Source of the DNA: Chersky-822 sp035553055
GTDB taxonomy: Bacteria > Actinomycetota > Actinomycetes > Streptosporangiales > Streptosporangiaceae
Assembly (NCBI GenBank): GCA_035553055.1
Contig: DATNEK010000084.1
Coordinates: 1 to 11,209 of the forward strand
Direction of reading: 5' to 3'
Length of the DNA stretch: 11,209 nucleotides
The position numbers and the translations under genes are program-made. Shown in pieces: positions 1-6,589 of the stretch. Position 1 is the first letter of the stretch, and each line of letters begins with the position of its first letter. Below the pieces are notes generated by a model. It worked only from the letters and a program-made list of their open reading frames with translations, did not search any database and had not been told where the DNA came from.

Positions 1-597
1 GAGCTGACCGGCGGCTAGCTCCCAGTCGGGCTGGGGCTCAGCGAGGTACTCGGCCAGCATGATCGCGCACCTTAGGCTTGAGTACATGCTCGCGCTTCCG
101 GTCAGCAGCGCGTACTCGCCCGGCGTGCCATCGGCGTCGCGTCTCCAGATGATCTCGCCTCGTGGCGTCTGCAGGCCGAGCACGAAGTCGATCGCCGCGC
201 GCACGGTCGGCCACATCCGCTCGGCAAAACCGCCGTCGCTGCTGACCAGCAGCTCGTGCCATACCCCCACGGCACAGTAGGCGGCATGATTGCTCTCCGT
301 CGTCAGGTCGATCTCGCCGGGCGGCATCTGCATGTACCAGGAGCCGTCTGGGCGCTGGCTGGTGCGGAGCCATTCGTAGGCCTTCCTGCTGGCATCGGTG
401 AGCCCGCACACGCTCAGCGCCATCGCGCACTCGACGTGGTTCCACGCGTCTACGTGCCCGTCAGGCCATCCGATCGAGCCGTCCTTCTGCTGCTGCGCGG
501 CGATCGCGTGGCCGGTGCCGATGATCTGATCCGCGCTGAGGATTCCCGCCACCTCAGGGATCCAGCTGGTCGCCCGCGAGCTATCAGACCTGCGCAT
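1..597 (-). CDS. Alpha/alpha-toroid protein, prenyltransferase/squalene-oxidase-repeat-like (3' end beyond window)
   Basis: The visible 199 residues are an open N-terminal portion; the reading frame is still open at base 1. They contain two QW-like repeats (QQQKDGSIGW near residues 40-49 and SQRPDGSWY near 85-93). Around these lie aromatic-rich helices with VDAWNHVE near 54-61, TESNHAAYC near 106-114 and a helix around LQTPRGEIIW. This is the pattern of the prenyltransferase/squalene-oxidase-repeat (alpha/alpha toroid) superfamily. No DxDD class II cyclase motif is visible in this half, so terpene cyclase or prenyl transfer activity is not shown; an (alpha/alpha)-barrel glycan-active enzyme is an alternative. 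The ATG at 597 lies inside the end of the upstream methyltransferase gene (14-nt overlap), which implies translational coupling as third gene of the operon. The ribosome site is weak. Its partners, a glycosyltransferase and a methyltransferase, suggest work on a glycolipid or glycan; that is inference. Confidence 0.72.
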   Translation of the reverse strand, partial: MRRSDSSRATSWIPEVAGILSADQIIGTGHAIAAQQQKDGSIGWPDGHVDAWNHVECAMALSVCGLTDASRKAYEWLRTSQRPDGSWYMQMPPGEIDLTTESNHAAYCAVGVWHELLVSSDGGFAERMWPTVRAAIDFVLGLQTPRGEIIWRRDADGTPGEYALLTGSASMYSSLRCAIMLAEYLAEPQPDWELAAGQL

Positions 598-1303
598 GCT
601 TGTCCGCGTAGACGACGAGGCTCTTGCCAAGCACCGGGTTGAGCATCTGGTCGGCGATGCGCGTGATCGCCGGCTTGGCCATGATGTCCCAGACAAGCAG
701 CTTGTGGTAGGCGTCGGCGAGCGGATGCTCGTCGTCGTGCACGCCGACCGCGCACTTGACCCACCAGTACGGTGAGTGCAGCGCGTGTGCCCGGTGCTGC
801 CGACTTACCGCTAGGCCCGACCTGGTCAGCTTCGTGACCAGCTCCCGCCTCGTGAAGATCCTGATGTGGCCGCCCTGGTTGTTGTGGTAGTCCTCGGACA
901 GCCGCCAGCAGATCCGCTCTGGCAGCCAGGCTGGCACGGTGACCGCCGCCATACCGCCGGGCCGCAGCACCCGGGCGATCTCGTTCATCGCGATCTGATC
1001 GGCGGGCAGGTGCTCGAGTATCTCGGCGGCGATCACCTTGTCGAACGAACCGTCGTCAAACGGAAGGCAGGTCGCGTCGCCTGAGATGGCCTGCCCGCTG
1101 CCGCCGTCGGGAATCTCACCCGCCTCAGCCATCGCGGCGAACACGGCCGTCACCTGGTCGAGTTCGGTGCGGTTGGTGTCAACCGCTACGACGCGGGCAC
1201 CGCGCCGCGCGGCCTCGAACGCGTGCCTGCCGCCGCCGCAGCCCAGGTCGAGCAGCCGTTCGCCCGGCTGAATCGGCAGCAGGCCGAAGTCAACCGTGAG
1301 CAT
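584..1303 (-). CDS. Class I SAM-dependent methyltransferase
   Basis: A 239-residue protein with the Rossmann methyltransferase motifs in order. Motif I is LLDLGCGGGRHAF (residues 17-29), the acidic end of beta-2 is at VD42, GDATCLPFDDGSFD lies at 75-88 (motif II region), EHLP at 97-100, and RVLRPGG at 111-117 (motif III region). The C-terminal half (about 130-239) has Trp/His-rich segments (SEDYHNNQGGH, HSPYWWVKC) that probably form the substrate side. I cannot tell whether it methylates O, N or C, nor the acceptor. A longer frame begins at 1354, but the ATG at 1303 is preferred: GGAG sits 6 nt upstream, and family members usually begin just before motif I. It overlaps the glycosyltransferase end by 14 nt (1290-1303) and the next gene by 14 nt (584-597), so the three are one translationally coupled operon. 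Methylation of a sugar made or transferred by the neighbours is the likely role, but this is inference. Confidence 0.9.
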   Translation of the reverse strand: MLTVDFGLLPIQPGERLLDLGCGGGRHAFEAARRGARVVAVDTNRTELDQVTAVFAAMAEAGEIPDGGSGQAISGDATCLPFDDGSFDKVIAAEILEHLPADQIAMNEIARVLRPGGMAAVTVPAWLPERICWRLSEDYHNNQGGHIRIFTRRELVTKLTRSGLAVSRQHRAHALHSPYWWVKCAVGVHDDEHPLADAYHKLLVWDIMAKPAITRIADQMLNPVLGKSLVVYADKHAQV

Positions 1304-2609
1304 GGACCGCTCCAGGCGTGCCGACCGCTGGCTCGCCAGTCTCCGCGATCGCACGGTGGTATTCGACGACAGTCGCCTTGGCCACCGCTGACCAGGCGAA
1401 TCGTTCTTGCACCCGGGCGAGCGCGGCCGCGGAAAGACGCTGGCGCTCGCGCGGCGAGTCCTGCAGTCGCCGCAACGCCGCAGCGAGTTCCTCGGGGTCT
1501 CCTGGGCTGACGAGTATGGCCGCGTCGCCGGTGACCTCGGGCAGCGCGCCTGTGCGGCTGGCGATCAGCGGGGTTCCCGACGCCATGTGCTCGACGGCGG
1601 GCAGCGAAAAGCCCTCGTAGAGCGAGGGAACGACAGCTACTTCGGAGCTAGCGACCAGTTCGGCGAGATCTGAGTCGCTGATCCCGGTCACGAACCGCAC
1701 GCTGTCGCCGAGCGACAGTTCGCCGATCAGCTTTTCAGTCGGGCCGTTAGGGGCTGGCCTGCCGACGACAGTCAGCACCGCGTTTCGTTCTGTTATGAGC
1801 TTTGCGAAGGCCCGCAGCAGCGTCGGTATCCCTTTCACGGGCGAATCCGCACTTGCCACGGCGACAATGCTGCCCGGAATCCGCGGCGCCGGCCTTGGAT
1901 GGAACAACCTGGTGTCGACGCCGAGCGGTATTACCCGGACGTTAGATTCTGGCACCTTGAAGTCGCGCAGGATGTCGGCGCGTGACGACTGCGAGCCCGT
2001 CATCACGATGCCGACCCGGCGTGCCACTCTCGCCTGCATACGGACGAACGAATACCAGCGGCGCTTGGTGAATTTCGAAAAGCCCTTGGCCTGTTCGAGT
2101 TCGATCTTTCTGTCCACGCTGATCGGGTGGTGGATGCTGGTCACCATCGGCAGGCCGAGGCGCTCGATGCCGAGCATGCCGTAGGCGAGGACCTGGTTAT
2201 CGTGCACGATGTCGAAGTCGTCGCGGCGGGCCCGCAGCGCGCGCAATGCCCTGATGCTGAAGGTGAGCGGCTCGGGGAACGCGGCGGTCCACATCATGCC
2301 GACTTCGAGCAGGTCGATCCAGTCACGGTATTCGGACGGGCGGGGCGTCCTGAATGGATCCTCGTCCCGGTACAGGTCAAGGCTCGGCAAGGTTTGGAGC
2401 AAAGGGCCAGGCTCAAGTTCGGGATAGGGCTGGCCGGAGAACACCTCGACATGGTGGCCGAGCGCCGCCAGTTCCCTGGAAACGTGACGCAGGTAGATCC
2501 CCTGCCCGCCGCAATGCGGTTTGCTGCGGTAGGAGAGCAGCGCCACTCGAAGCGGTCGGTCCTGTCGGGGGGGCGGGTAAAACGGCGATGACGTCGGGGC
2601 TGTGGTCAC
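1290..2609 (-). CDS. Glycosyltransferase family 4 (GT-B fold)
   Basis: A 439-residue retaining GT4 enzyme, expected at the cytoplasmic face, transferring a sugar from a nucleotide donor. The N-terminal domain carries the Gly-rich acceptor loop HCGGQGIYLRHVSREL (residues 32-47). The C-terminal domain has VRVIPLGVDTRLF (225-237), the ADSPVKGIPTLLRAF segment (254-268), and the EX7E donor site with E332 and E340 in YEGFSLPAVEHMASGTPLIAS. The upstream open frame reaches 2903, but the start is set at GTG 2609 because AAGGAGG (2619-2625) lies 9 nt before it and the extra N-terminus is low complexity. YRSKPHCGGQG and the VHDNQ/IHHPISVDR segment (135-167) resemble an actinobacterial GT4 subgroup that I recall beside methyltransferase and prenyltransferase-like genes. 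It is first gene of the operon and diverges from the GDP-mannose dehydratase. Donor and acceptor are unknown; GDP-mannose or a GDP-deoxyhexose is plausible from context. Confidence 0.93.
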   Translation of the reverse strand: MTTAPTSSPFYPPPRQDRPLRVALLSYRSKPHCGGQGIYLRHVSRELAALGHHVEVFSGQPYPELEPGPLLQTLPSLDLYRDEDPFRTPRPSEYRDWIDLLEVGMMWTAAFPEPLTFSIRALRALRARRDDFDIVHDNQVLAYGMLGIERLGLPMVTSIHHPISVDRKIELEQAKGFSKFTKRRWYSFVRMQARVARRVGIVMTGSQSSRADILRDFKVPESNVRVIPLGVDTRLFHPRPAPRIPGSIVAVASADSPVKGIPTLLRAFAKLITERNAVLTVVGRPAPNGPTEKLIGELSLGDSVRFVTGISDSDLAELVASSEVAVVPSLYEGFSLPAVEHMASGTPLIASRTGALPEVTGDAAILVSPGDPEELAAALRRLQDSPRERQRLSAAALARVQERFAWSAVAKATVVEYHRAIAETGEPAVGTPGAVHAHG

Positions 2610-2618
2610 GCAGGTCTG

Positions 2619-2625
2619 CCTCCTT
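2619..2625 (-). promoter_or_regulatory. Ribosome binding site deciding the GT4 start
   Basis: On the minus strand this reads AAGGAGG, a full match to the actinobacterial anti-Shine-Dalgarno, 9 nt before GTG at 2609. It rules out the longer upstream-open frame as the natural N-terminus. Confidence 0.85.
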
Positions 2626-2675
2626 ACGGCGGTGTGGGCCGTTCGGCCGATCCGCTGACCTTCCTGGCTGGGAAG

Positions 2676-2681
2676 ATTATC
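2676..2681 (-). promoter_or_regulatory. Possible -10 element for the GT4-methyltransferase-toroid operon
   Basis: The minus strand reads GATAAT here, five of six matches to TATAAT, in an AT-rich pocket of the 2610-2860 intergenic region. It would give a leader of about 60 nt before GTG 2609. No good -35 lies at 16-18 bp (the matching window reads near TCCAGG), so an activator-dependent promoter or chance are both possible. Confidence 0.3.
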
Positions 2682-2762
2682 ACTGTTCACTTGAGCGCCT
2701 GGATGCCACAGCAGCGTCTTTACGAATGCTGCGGGCATCGCGCCGTCTGCCGGGGATGTCGC

Positions 2763-2790
2763 CTGACGCGGTCGGCGGCGGCTGTATGCT
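2763..2790 (+). promoter_or_regulatory. Candidate promoter of the GDP-mannose dehydratase gene
   Basis: CTGACG (2763-2768) and TATGCT (2785-2790) are separated by 16 bp and match the TTGACA/TATAAT housekeeping consensus at four positions each. Transcription would begin near 2797, leaving a leader of about 64 nt before GTG 2861. The rest of the 250-bp divergent region shows no open gene. Confidence 0.45.
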
Positions 2791-2843
2791 GCGCGAACTG
2801 GGTAGGCCTGGTTTGCGTAGCCGCCGCCAGACCGGCCACGCCA

Positions 2844-2877
2844 AGTGGAGGCAGCACTGAGTGGAGGCAGCACTGAG
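2844..2877 (+). repeat. 16-bp perfect tandem duplication across the start of the dehydratase gene
   Basis: AGTGGAGGCAGCACTG occurs at 2844-2859 and again at 2860-2875, followed by AG. Each copy carries GTG and GGAGG. Because 16 is not a multiple of three, the two GTG codons (2845 and 2861) are in different frames. Only 2861 reads the dehydratase, and it uses the GGAGG of the first copy (2847-2851) at 9-nt spacing. Replication slippage is the simplest origin. Confidence 0.9.
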
Positions 2878-3919
2878 CGGGCTAGCGCCGAGCAGGCGAG
2901 CACTGATAACCGGCATCACTGGCCAGGACGGTTCCTATCTGGCCGAGTACCTGACCTCGCAGGGCTACGAGGTATGGGGTCTCGTCCGCGGCCAGCAGAA
3001 TCCGCGAGTGCGCCAGCTCAGGCAGCTCCTGCCGGAGGTCAGGCTGGTCAGAGGCGACTTGCTCGATCAGGGCAGCCTGATCTCCGCCGTCGAGCGGGTG
3101 CAGCCCGATGAGGTGTACAACCTGGCGGCGATCTCGTACGTGCCGATGTCGTGGCAGCAGGCCGAGCTGACTGGCGAGGTCACCGGGCTTGGCGTGCTCA
3201 GAGTGCTCGAGGCCATCAGGGTATGCAGCGGGATCAGCGCGTCGCGCAGCCCGGGGCGGGGCCAGATAAGGTTCTATCAGGCGTCCTCGTCTGAGATGTT
3301 CGGCATGGTCAGGGAGTCGCCGCAGACCGAGCAGACCCCGTTCCACCCGCGCAGCCCGTACGGCGTGGCCAAGGCTTATGGTCACTTCCTGACGCAGAAT
3401 TACCGCGAGTCCTACGGCATGTTCGCGGTCTCCGGAATCCTGTTCAACCACGAATCGCCAAGGCGCGGCGCTGAATTCGTTACCCGCAAGATCTCGCTCG
3501 GCGTGGCCAAGGTCAAGCTCGGCTATGAAAGGCAGCTTCGGCTAGGAAATCTTTCCGCTAGAAGGGACTGGGGATTCGCCGGCGACTACGTCAGGGCTAT
3601 GCACCTCATGCTCGGCCAGGACGAGCCCGCGGACTTTGTCATCGGCACTGGCGTCACGCATTCGGTCGCCGACCTGCTTGATGAGGCTTTCCGGGTGGCG
3701 GGGCTTGACTGGCGCGATCATGTGGTGACCGACGCCGCGTTCATCAGGCCGGCTGAAGTCGACAAGCTCTGCGCTGATCCTGCCGCTGCGCGGGACAAGC
3801 TTGGCTGGGAGCCGAAGATCGGCTTCGACGAGCTCGTCGGGCTCATGGTCGAGGCTGATCTGGCGCTGCTGTCATCGGGCGGGCACGCCGAGGACTCGTT
3901 CGGCATAGATACCTGGTGA
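2861..3919 (+). CDS. gmd: GDP-mannose 4,6-dehydratase (short bacterial type)
   Basis: This 352-residue extended SDR enzyme is expected to turn GDP-D-mannose into GDP-4-keto-6-deoxymannose, the precursor of GDP-rhamnose, GDP-fucose, 6-deoxytalose and perosamine. The nucleotide-binding motif is TGITGQDGSYLAEY (17-30). By spacing against the E. coli enzyme, the catalytic residues are S143, E145, Y167 and K171, in SSSEMFG and SPYGVAKAYGH. Family hallmarks NHESPRRGAEFVTRKI (196-211), LGNLSARRDWGFAGDYV (228-244) and RPAEVD (296-301) are intact. It resembles the shorter Pseudomonas A-band type in length. The arginine pair of the NADP-phosphate loop is only half kept (VRGQQ at 42-46), and residues 121-136 form an insertion before the FYQAS strand. 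The start is GTG 2861 with GGAGG 9 nt upstream. No 4-keto reductase lies in the window, so the final sugar is unknown. It diverges from the GT4 operon and probably supplies its sugar. Confidence 0.93.
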   Translation: MEAALSGLAPSRRALITGITGQDGSYLAEYLTSQGYEVWGLVRGQQNPRVRQLRQLLPEVRLVRGDLLDQGSLISAVERVQPDEVYNLAAISYVPMSWQQAELTGEVTGLGVLRVLEAIRVCSGISASRSPGRGQIRFYQASSSEMFGMVRESPQTEQTPFHPRSPYGVAKAYGHFLTQNYRESYGMFAVSGILFNHESPRRGAEFVTRKISLGVAKVKLGYERQLRLGNLSARRDWGFAGDYVRAMHLMLGQDEPADFVIGTGVTHSVADLLDEAFRVAGLDWRDHVVTDAAFIRPAEVDKLCADPAAARDKLGWEPKIGFDELVGLMVEADLALLSSGGHAEDSFGIDTW

Positions 3920-3933
3920 CCCCAGGGGCAGGC

Positions 3934-4746
3934 TCAGCGGATTGAGGTGCCGAAGGCTGAGCCGACCCCCATGCCGATGACGTAGGTGAGCCCGGCGGCC
4001 ACGGCCGCGAGCCCGAGCTGGCGAAGGGCGCCGAACCAGAACGGCCGGTTGGTGATGCGGGAGACCAGGCCGCCGCCGGCCAAGGCGGCGACCGCCGAAA
4101 GCACCAGGGCGGCGGCCAGCGACGAGAAGCCCAACAGATAGGGCAGCAGCGGTACCAGCGCCCCGACCGCGAAGGTGACGAGCGACGCCGCCGCCGCGAC
4201 GTACGGTGAAGGCAGCTCGTGATGGTCGACGCCGAGTTCCTCGCGCACATGCATCCGCAGCGCTTCTTCTGGCCGGCTCGATACCTGCCTGGCGACCCGG
4301 TCGGCGAGGTCAGCGTCGAGTCCGCGGTGCCGGAACACCGCCGCTAGCTCGCGGCGCTCGGCTTCCGGGTTGTGCTCGAGTTCGTGTTTCTCCTTGGTGA
4401 CCTCGGCCGCGATGAGCTCGTTCTGCGAAGAGACCGACACATACTCACCCGCCGCCATCGAGAACGCGCCAGCGGCAAGGCCAGCTAGGCCGGTGACCAC
4501 GATCGCCTTGGCCTGCACGCCTGCGCCGCCGACGCCGGCTATCAGCGAGACATTGGTGACCAGGCCGTCCATCGCGCCGAAGACGGCGGGACGCAGCCAG
4601 CCACCGGACACGTCGCGGTGATGATGACCGTGGGCCTCACCGCGGTGGCTTCGCTCAGGCTTGCCGAGCCCGAGCAGCCTGGTGCGTATAGCGCCGGTGG
4701 CGGTGTCGGCGACTGTGGCTGGGTTCCCTTCCCGTCCGGACGTCAT
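3934..4746 (-). CDS. VIT1/CCC1-family Fe(II)/Mn(II) transporter
   Basis: A 270-residue membrane protein of the VIT1/CCC1 family, known for moving Fe2+ or Mn2+ out of the cytosol. Five membrane segments are visible at about 52-75, 81-105, 183-205, 208-229 and 238-262. Family signatures are VFGAMDGLVTNVSLIAG (55-71, D60) and AGAFSMAAGEYVSVSSQNE (92-110, M97 and E101). Between segments 2 and 3 lies the charged Glu-rich metal-binding region (about 110-180), with many Glu residues and HH at 175-176. A His-rich tail (HRGEAHGHHHRD, 34-45) precedes the first segment and may bind metal. ATG 4746 is taken as start although only a weak GGAT precedes it. The 15-bp hairpin at 4758-4802 sits just upstream, so this gene needs a promoter inside that short gap or read-through from the importer operon. 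Its end converges on the dehydratase end with 14 bp between them. Metal choice is not shown by sequence. Confidence 0.9.
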   Translation of the reverse strand: MTSGREGNPATVADTATGAIRTRLLGLGKPERSHRGEAHGHHHRDVSGGWLRPAVFGAMDGLVTNVSLIAGVGGAGVQAKAIVVTGLAGLAAGAFSMAAGEYVSVSSQNELIAAEVTKEKHELEHNPEAERRELAAVFRHRGLDADLADRVARQVSSRPEEALRMHVREELGVDHHELPSPYVAAAASLVTFAVGALVPLLPYLLGFSSLAAALVLSAVAALAGGGLVSRITNRPFWFGALRQLGLAAVAAGLTYVIGMGVGSAFGTSIR

Positions 4747-4757
4747 CGATCCAGGAT

Positions 4758-4802
4758 ATTCGGGGCGCCGGCGATGAGTGTCGGCCCGCCGGCGCCCCGA
4801 AT
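4758..4802 (-). terminator. Perfect 15-bp inverted repeat, probable terminator of the importer operon
   Basis: ATTCGGGGCGCCGGC (4758-4772) is exactly inverted at 4788-4802, with a 15-nt loop between. On the minus strand the hairpin begins 13 nt after the stop of the substrate-binding protein gene (4816). No U-tract follows, as is common for actinobacterial terminators. Its end lies 11 nt before the VIT start, so it also forms part of the leader of that gene if transcription reads through. Confidence 0.75.
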
Positions 4803-4815
4803 GCTCCGGCGATGA

Positions 4816-6498
4816 TCAGGTCTTCGTCGCGTTGTTGAGGAACAGGTGGCCGATCGCGGTCGGGTAGACGCCTGAAACGTTCTTGGCCGAGGCCGTCAGG
4901 TAGTTGTAGAAGTAGCCGTAGATGATCGGGGTTTCGTTGAGCAGCAACGTCTGGATCTGCCCGGCGACCCGCCGTTGGCTGGCCAGATCGACGGCTGCGA
5001 TGTACTGCGCCGCCATCTTGTCGTATTGAGAGCTATTGAAGTGAGCGGCGTTCCACGCGCCGGTGCCTGTCTTGGAGCTGATTGACTGCAGCGGGTTGGT
5101 CAGGAACGCGTTCGGTACGCCGCGGTGGCCGTAGTCCACCAGGCTCATGGTGGCGTCCAGCCAGTTCGAATCGCCGAACGTGCCCTTGCCGTAGTACTCG
5201 GCAGAGGGTTGCGCGTGGACGGTGATGTCGACTCCGATGGCTTTCGCGGCCTGCTGGACGATCTGGGCGTACTGCGGGATCTCCTGCGTGGCGTTGGCGT
5301 ACATCACGGTGGAGAACCCTGAGCCGTGACCGGCCGCCTTGAGCAGCGCCTTGGCCTTCGCGATCGCCTGCGCTCGCTGCGGAATCGCGACATCGGTTGA
5401 CGGGAACACCGGCGCGAACGGGCTGTCGTTGCCGATGTCGGCCAGGCTGTTGAACAGCGACTTGATGATGGCAGGACGATCGAGCGTCAGCGCGATCGCC
5501 TGGCGAACCCGCGGGTCGTTGAACGGTGCCTTGTCATTGCGCATGGACAACTCGCGGTGCGCGCTTGACCTGAGCTTGATCACGTTGTACTGGCCGGTAA
5601 GCAACTGCGGGCCGCCTGCCACGGAGAACTGCCCGACCACGTCGATCGTGCCGCCGGTAAGGGCGAGCACCAATGGCGTCTCCTGCTCGTAGAAGGTGAA
5701 CTGGGTAGCGGCTGGAAGCGCCTTGGTTCCCCAGTACGCCTCGTTCCTGACGAACGAGGCGCCCACGTTCGGCGTGTATTTCTGCAGTACGAACGGTCCG
5801 GTGCCGGGGAACGTGCTCTGCCACTGTGCCGGGTCCAGGTTGTTCGGCATGATGACCATGTTGTAGTTGTCCGACGACGTCAGGTACGGGAAGTTCCCGT
5901 TCGGCGCCTCTAGGTGGAAAGCGACGGTGAAGTCATCGACCTTCTCCACCCCGTCGGGCACCAGCACGCCGGCCAACGTCGGATTCGAAGCTTTCGGGTT
6001 GGTCAGTGTCTTGTAGGTGTACACCACGTCGTCGGCGGTCAGCGGGCGGCCGCCGTGGAACTGCACGCCCTGGCGGATCTTGAATGTCCACACGGTCGCG
6101 GCCGGGTTCGACTTCCAGCTTGTGGCGAGCACGGGCCGCAGCATCAGATTCTGGTCTGATAGGCACAAGTACTCGCCCGTCTGTGCGAGCATGTCGAGCC
6201 CGCCCTGGTCAGCGATGGTGACGGGGTTGATGGCGCCAGTTGGCGTGGCGATGCCGGCCTTGATGGTCGCGCCTGCTTTCGATGCCGCCCCGCCGCCGCC
6301 GGTTTTCGGCGACGATGAGCTGCCGCCGCAGGCGGCCAGTATGCCGCTGAGCACTGGGACCGAGATCCCCACGAGCGCGCCGCGCCGAAGCAAGTCGCGA
6401 CGGCTGAGGTGGCCGGCGACGAACTCGTCGATGACGTGATTGGCGATCTCTCCCTGGCTCGCGCGCAACTCATCGAGCCGAGAATGATCAACGTTCAC
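4816..6498 (-). CDS. Tat-exported lipoprotein substrate-binding protein, peptide/nickel ABC importer family (SBP_bac_5)
   Basis: This 560-residue extracytoplasmic receptor captures the ligand for the ABC importer encoded upstream. A long N-region (1-31) precedes the twin-arginine motif SRRDLLRRGA (32-41), a hydrophobic core (42-56) and lipobox ILAAC with Cys57 as the probable lipid anchor, then a Gly/Ser linker. The family signature VWTFKIRQGVQFHGG...LTADDVVYTYKTL runs from 136 to 165, GTGPFVLQKY lies at 232-241, and FNDPRVRQAIALTLDR at 326-341. Family ligands include oligopeptides, dipeptides, nickel chelates, heme and opines; the ligand here cannot be read from sequence. A frame is open up to 6540, but GTG 6498 is chosen because GGGAGG (6505-6510) lies 6 nt before it. 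It is last in the operon, 126 nt after the ATPase gene, and is followed by a strong hairpin. Confidence 0.93.
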   Translation of the reverse strand: MNVDHSRLDELRASQGEIANHVIDEFVAGHLSRRDLLRRGALVGISVPVLSGILAACGGSSSSPKTGGGGAASKAGATIKAGIATPTGAINPVTIADQGGLDMLAQTGEYLCLSDQNLMLRPVLATSWKSNPAATVWTFKIRQGVQFHGGRPLTADDVVYTYKTLTNPKASNPTLAGVLVPDGVEKVDDFTVAFHLEAPNGNFPYLTSSDNYNMVIMPNNLDPAQWQSTFPGTGPFVLQKYTPNVGASFVRNEAYWGTKALPAATQFTFYEQETPLVLALTGGTIDVVGQFSVAGGPQLLTGQYNVIKLRSSAHRELSMRNDKAPFNDPRVRQAIALTLDRPAIIKSLFNSLADIGNDSPFAPVFPSTDVAIPQRAQAIAKAKALLKAAGHGSGFSTVMYANATQEIPQYAQIVQQAAKAIGVDITVHAQPSAEYYGKGTFGDSNWLDATMSLVDYGHRGVPNAFLTNPLQSISSKTGTGAWNAAHFNSSQYDKMAAQYIAAVDLASQRRVAGQIQTLLLNETPIIYGYFYNYLTASAKNVSGVYPTAIGHLFLNNATKT

Positions 6499-6504
6499 GA
6501 GAAG

Positions 6505-6510
6505 CCTCCC
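6505..6510 (-). promoter_or_regulatory. Ribosome binding site of the substrate-binding protein gene
   Basis: The minus strand reads GGGAGG six nt before GTG 6498. It decides between this start and an in-frame candidate at 6540, which has no comparable site. Confidence 0.8.
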
Positions 6511-6589
6511 TGGTGTTCGCGGTACCACGTTTTGCGGCACCGCCGTTTGCCTGGCGGAGAATCATCTGCCCAGCAAACAGATTTCCTAC

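Noticed and set aside
2845..3111. Open frame from GTG 2845 overlapping the dehydratase
   Set aside because: It arises from the 16-bp duplication, has no family features and lies out of frame over a clearly real enzyme gene.
3912..3926. CCTGG-tgacc-CCAGG short hairpin over the dehydratase stop codon, possible bidirectional terminator
   Set aside because: The stem is only 5 bp with no U-tract; too weak to call, although it sits in the 14-bp convergent gap.
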